Below, one piece after another: positions 61,630-64,000 of a DNA stretch of 64,000 nt. This DNA is from Apostichopus japonicus. Lineage: Eukaryota > Echinodermata > Holothuroidea > Aspidochirotida > Stichopodidae. The stretch is from assembly GCF_037975245.1 (NCBI RefSeq), contig NC_092578.1, positions 8,540,001-8,604,000 on the forward strand, read 5' to 3'. Below the pieces are notes generated by a model. It ran no database searches and had not been told where the DNA came from. It saw nothing but the letters and a program-made list of their open reading frames with translations. A program made the position numbers and the translations under genes. Numbering within the stretch: the stretch's first letter is position 1; the number at the start of each line of letters is the position of its first letter.

Positions 61630-62150
61630 GCTGTGGCTGAATGAATAAAGGTGAAAGCATCTGAGCAATGAGTCTTAGCAATCGAGAGGTTCAAGGTTCG
61701 ATCCCCGGTCGGGTCAGAGTAAGGTGCATTTTAGTAATCTACGGTTTTCCCGATCTGAAATGACTTTCTAAATTGATGAGATTCCAAGTTTTGGGTTAAA
61801 ATGTTGAAGCCACCTGAAGTGAAAGTTGGAATCCATAAAGCCGGTCCGCCAGCTTCTCCCACAATCGTGGTCGCTTGAGTCTCTTAAATATAACTGCTTG
61901 ATTCTTGAGGTAAATTAATTGGTTTATGTGGTGTATGTGTTCCATATACTGTCTCTTGTTGTTTGTATTTTAAGTTAAAAGCAAATTCAGAGCTCTGCGT
62001 GTCAATACCGAATCACATACACTTCTTTTAGTTTGAGGTTACTGTACTATTGACTGACAAAGCTCTAGGTTTTTTTTCCCACATTCTAAAAAACGACCTC
62101 TGCGTAAAGTACGTTGTATTGTGTTCCCTACATGAATTGAATTGAATTGT
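61630..62150 (+). repeat. tRNA-derived SINE
   Basis: TGTGGCTGAATGAATAAAGG (near 61632) resembles an RNA polymerase III A box. GGTTCGATCC at 61695-61704 is a standard B box. The tRNA-like head is followed by an unrelated body and then by CATGAATTGAATTGAATTG, a short direct-repeat tail typical of SINEs. The right end is approximate. It is too degenerate to be an intact tRNA. Confidence 0.65.
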
Positions 62151-62930
62151 AAAGGTATGTTTATAGGAATTTGAATTGTATAGGTATATTATAACACAAA
62201 GCTAGTTTGTAGCTGAGAAAGGTGGGTAAGCAATTTCATTTCAGGTAGAAAATGTAGAACCAACCAACCATTTCAAAAAGAAAGAAAAAAAAAAAGAAAA
62301 TAAAATCTGACAAACATATCGGTATTCGGTAAGCAGCCAGTTAGAATTGGACAATTGCAAAGGTCGATTCTTTTGATTGATTTGAAATATCCATTGTACT
62401 TGAAAATAAATGAAGGCAATGTCGCGTGACTTTATAACCAGCTGAAAGTAACCAATATACAGTATATATAATGTATCTGTCAAAGCCATGGACTTACAGT
62501 TACTTAGTGTGATGTTTGCATTGGATATGACAAAATTCTTTTCTTTTGGTCCTGTCTGCTTGCTAATTATGTAAGAGAGTGTTGCTTAGTTGTTCAAGCC
62601 ATCCTCTGGCAGACACTGGTGTTACTTTTGTCTTTTTCTTGTTGATAAATTTGCATCCAGTCTAATAAATTATTAGCTTGTCTTCTTCAACTCATACTCT
62701 ATCCTCTGTCATACTGTATATTGATTTGCTTTATTTTTGGCTAACCTGCAGGAGCTGGGTCAGGCTTTTGCCCCTACCCCCTCTCATCCCCCTCCCCTTT
62801 CCCCTCCCCCAATCACATTGGTAAAATAATGGACTTCAGTACTGTTCAGTTCATTATGTTGTTTCCTTGGGCAATACACTTTAACCTTTGTGTACATTAA
62901 ATGCCACCTGTGAGGTAACATGTACAGTAT

Positions 62931-63182
62931 ATATTGCAGACTGTGTAGGAATATGGCTGCACCTTATGGGATGTTCCCCAGGAGATTCAGTAGATATGGT
63001 ACACAACACTTTATATATTGCAGAGTGTGTATGAATATGGCTTCACTGTGTGGGATGTTCCTCAGGAGATTCAGTAGATATGGTACACAACACTTTATAT
63101 ATTGCAGAGTGTGTATGAATATGGCTTCACTGTGTGGGATGTTCCCCAGGAGTTTAATTAGATATGATACATTGTGGTGACA
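62931..63182 (+). repeat. 84-bp tandem repeat, three units
   Basis: Units starting ATATTGCAGA lie at 62931, 63015 and 63099, exactly 84 bases apart. The third decays after CCCCAGGAGTTTAATTAG. Because 84 is divisible by three, a frame stays open across the array (MASLCGMF.. and FIYCRVCMN repeats), but it lies inside an intron and has no sign of being a gene. Confidence 0.92.
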
Positions 63183-64000
63183 CAGGAGCCACTGTTTGAA
63201 TTGTGTAGACTTGGGTGTGTGGGTGTGATAAGTTACCGGTGACTATCAGACTTTAAATGTTCCAAAGTCCTGGCAGAAGGAAGAATCTTACATGGCTTTG
63301 CTACAAGACTCAAAACTAAAACAATTATAAGTATAAAAATTAATTATGCCCTGAATAAGTTAGAGCAGATTTTGGTTTCAATGTTGGTAAACTTCCAAAA
63401 AATTATTCAAAATGTTATCATTGCAATTGACTAAACTATGTCATCCCTGCCCAGAGTCCCCACCCTCCTAAATGATAGATTTACTTTGCTCCTCTCTTAC
63501 CTGTCTCCCACTCCACAATTGCACTTTCCTATTTACCTAACTACACATTTGGAAACGTTCTAGCACTGCGCCCTCGCTCCCTGGGCCACGCCCACTAATT
63601 CCCCCTTCCGTATCGAATGAATTTGATTTGATCCTCAACAATTCATCACCTGGGTGCTTTTTCATCACTCTATGAAATGAGTGATCCACAATCATTTTTC
63701 ACAGGCAACCCAGAGACTAAAACTTTGCAAGTGAAGCACAAAGTCACCTTGATGGAACAGAAAAGATCAAGAGGAACCAAAAAATATTGTTTTTGAATCC
63801 TTTTCTGAAAGAAATCTATGCAATGGTGATGCTGATGGAGTGTGTATCAAAAGTAAACATGCGATTGGACAGTATACACTGATTTACATGAATATTCATA
63901 ATTTTATAATACTGTTCATTCAATCAAAGTTAAAATGGAAAGCCAAAATAAAAAAAATTCTGAACAATTGCTCATCGTTTTCTCCCAGCTTTTTCAGATT

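Larger units (their letters stand above)
61253..64000 (+). other. SMARCAL1 intron 4, incomplete at the window edge
   Basis: The donor is GTTTGT at 61253. No exon encoding the next part of the helicase core (motif II DEAH-type box region) was found before 64000, so this intron is at least 2.7 kb. It contains a SINE-like element and an 84-bp tandem repeat. Confidence 0.7.

Noticed and set aside
61630-61720. Possible tRNA gene because of a good B box
   Set aside because: No cloverleaf can be drawn, the A box is degenerate, and the sequence continues into a SINE-like body and tail.
62749-62800. Possible next SMARCAL1 exon after CTGCAG (GAGCTGGGTCAGGC..)
   Set aside because: The translation is proline-rich and does not resemble the helicase core that should follow SMRYSWAE.

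Overview
This window is animal nuclear DNA: intron-split genes with GT/AG junctions, long non-coding stretches, and a dense load of small DNA transposons. The gene content and repeat style suggest a marine invertebrate deuterostome, most likely an echinoderm. That placement is inference; no mitochondrial, rRNA or other marker gene is present. Most long open frames are chance frames in repeats, introns or low-complexity DNA.

Layout. Positions 1-17424 (unit A) and 25547-41786 (unit B) are two copies of one segmental duplication. Each carries the remnant of an uncharacterised SAM-like-domain gene (5161-5463; 26835-28975), an 86-bp palindrome-rich array, a complete three-exon gene for a small secreted protein (9140-13584; 32545-38467), and a tail studded with the motif TGTTTCGGAGGTGAC. 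Between the units lie two inverted copies of a 1.8-kb transposon (17425-19275 and 19846-22033). They flank a (TA)n block and a segment that is reversed relative to unit B. A third, broken copy of the secreted-protein gene sits at 46404-47613. From 52172 to the right edge is the 5' part of a SMARCAL1 (annealing helicase) gene, of which four coding exons (412 codons) are visible.

The most interesting content is the tandem secreted-protein family. Each intact product has a signal peptide, an acidic pro-region, an RKKR furin-type site and a roughly 100-residue, seven-cysteine C-terminal domain. That plan matches the neurotrophin/Spaetzle-type cystine-knot ligands. The two intact copies differ far more in exons than in introns, which suggests diversifying selection or exon-wise gene conversion.

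The transposon landscape is mostly non-autonomous hAT-type elements. Thirteen have terminal inverted repeats and identical or nearly identical 8-bp target duplications that could be read directly. Several are nested, and two insertion events can be dated relative to the duplication because the other unit keeps the empty site. A conserved module (core GCGGAGCGCCACCA..GGTTGGCGCG) recurs at about thirteen places inside elements that have different ends.
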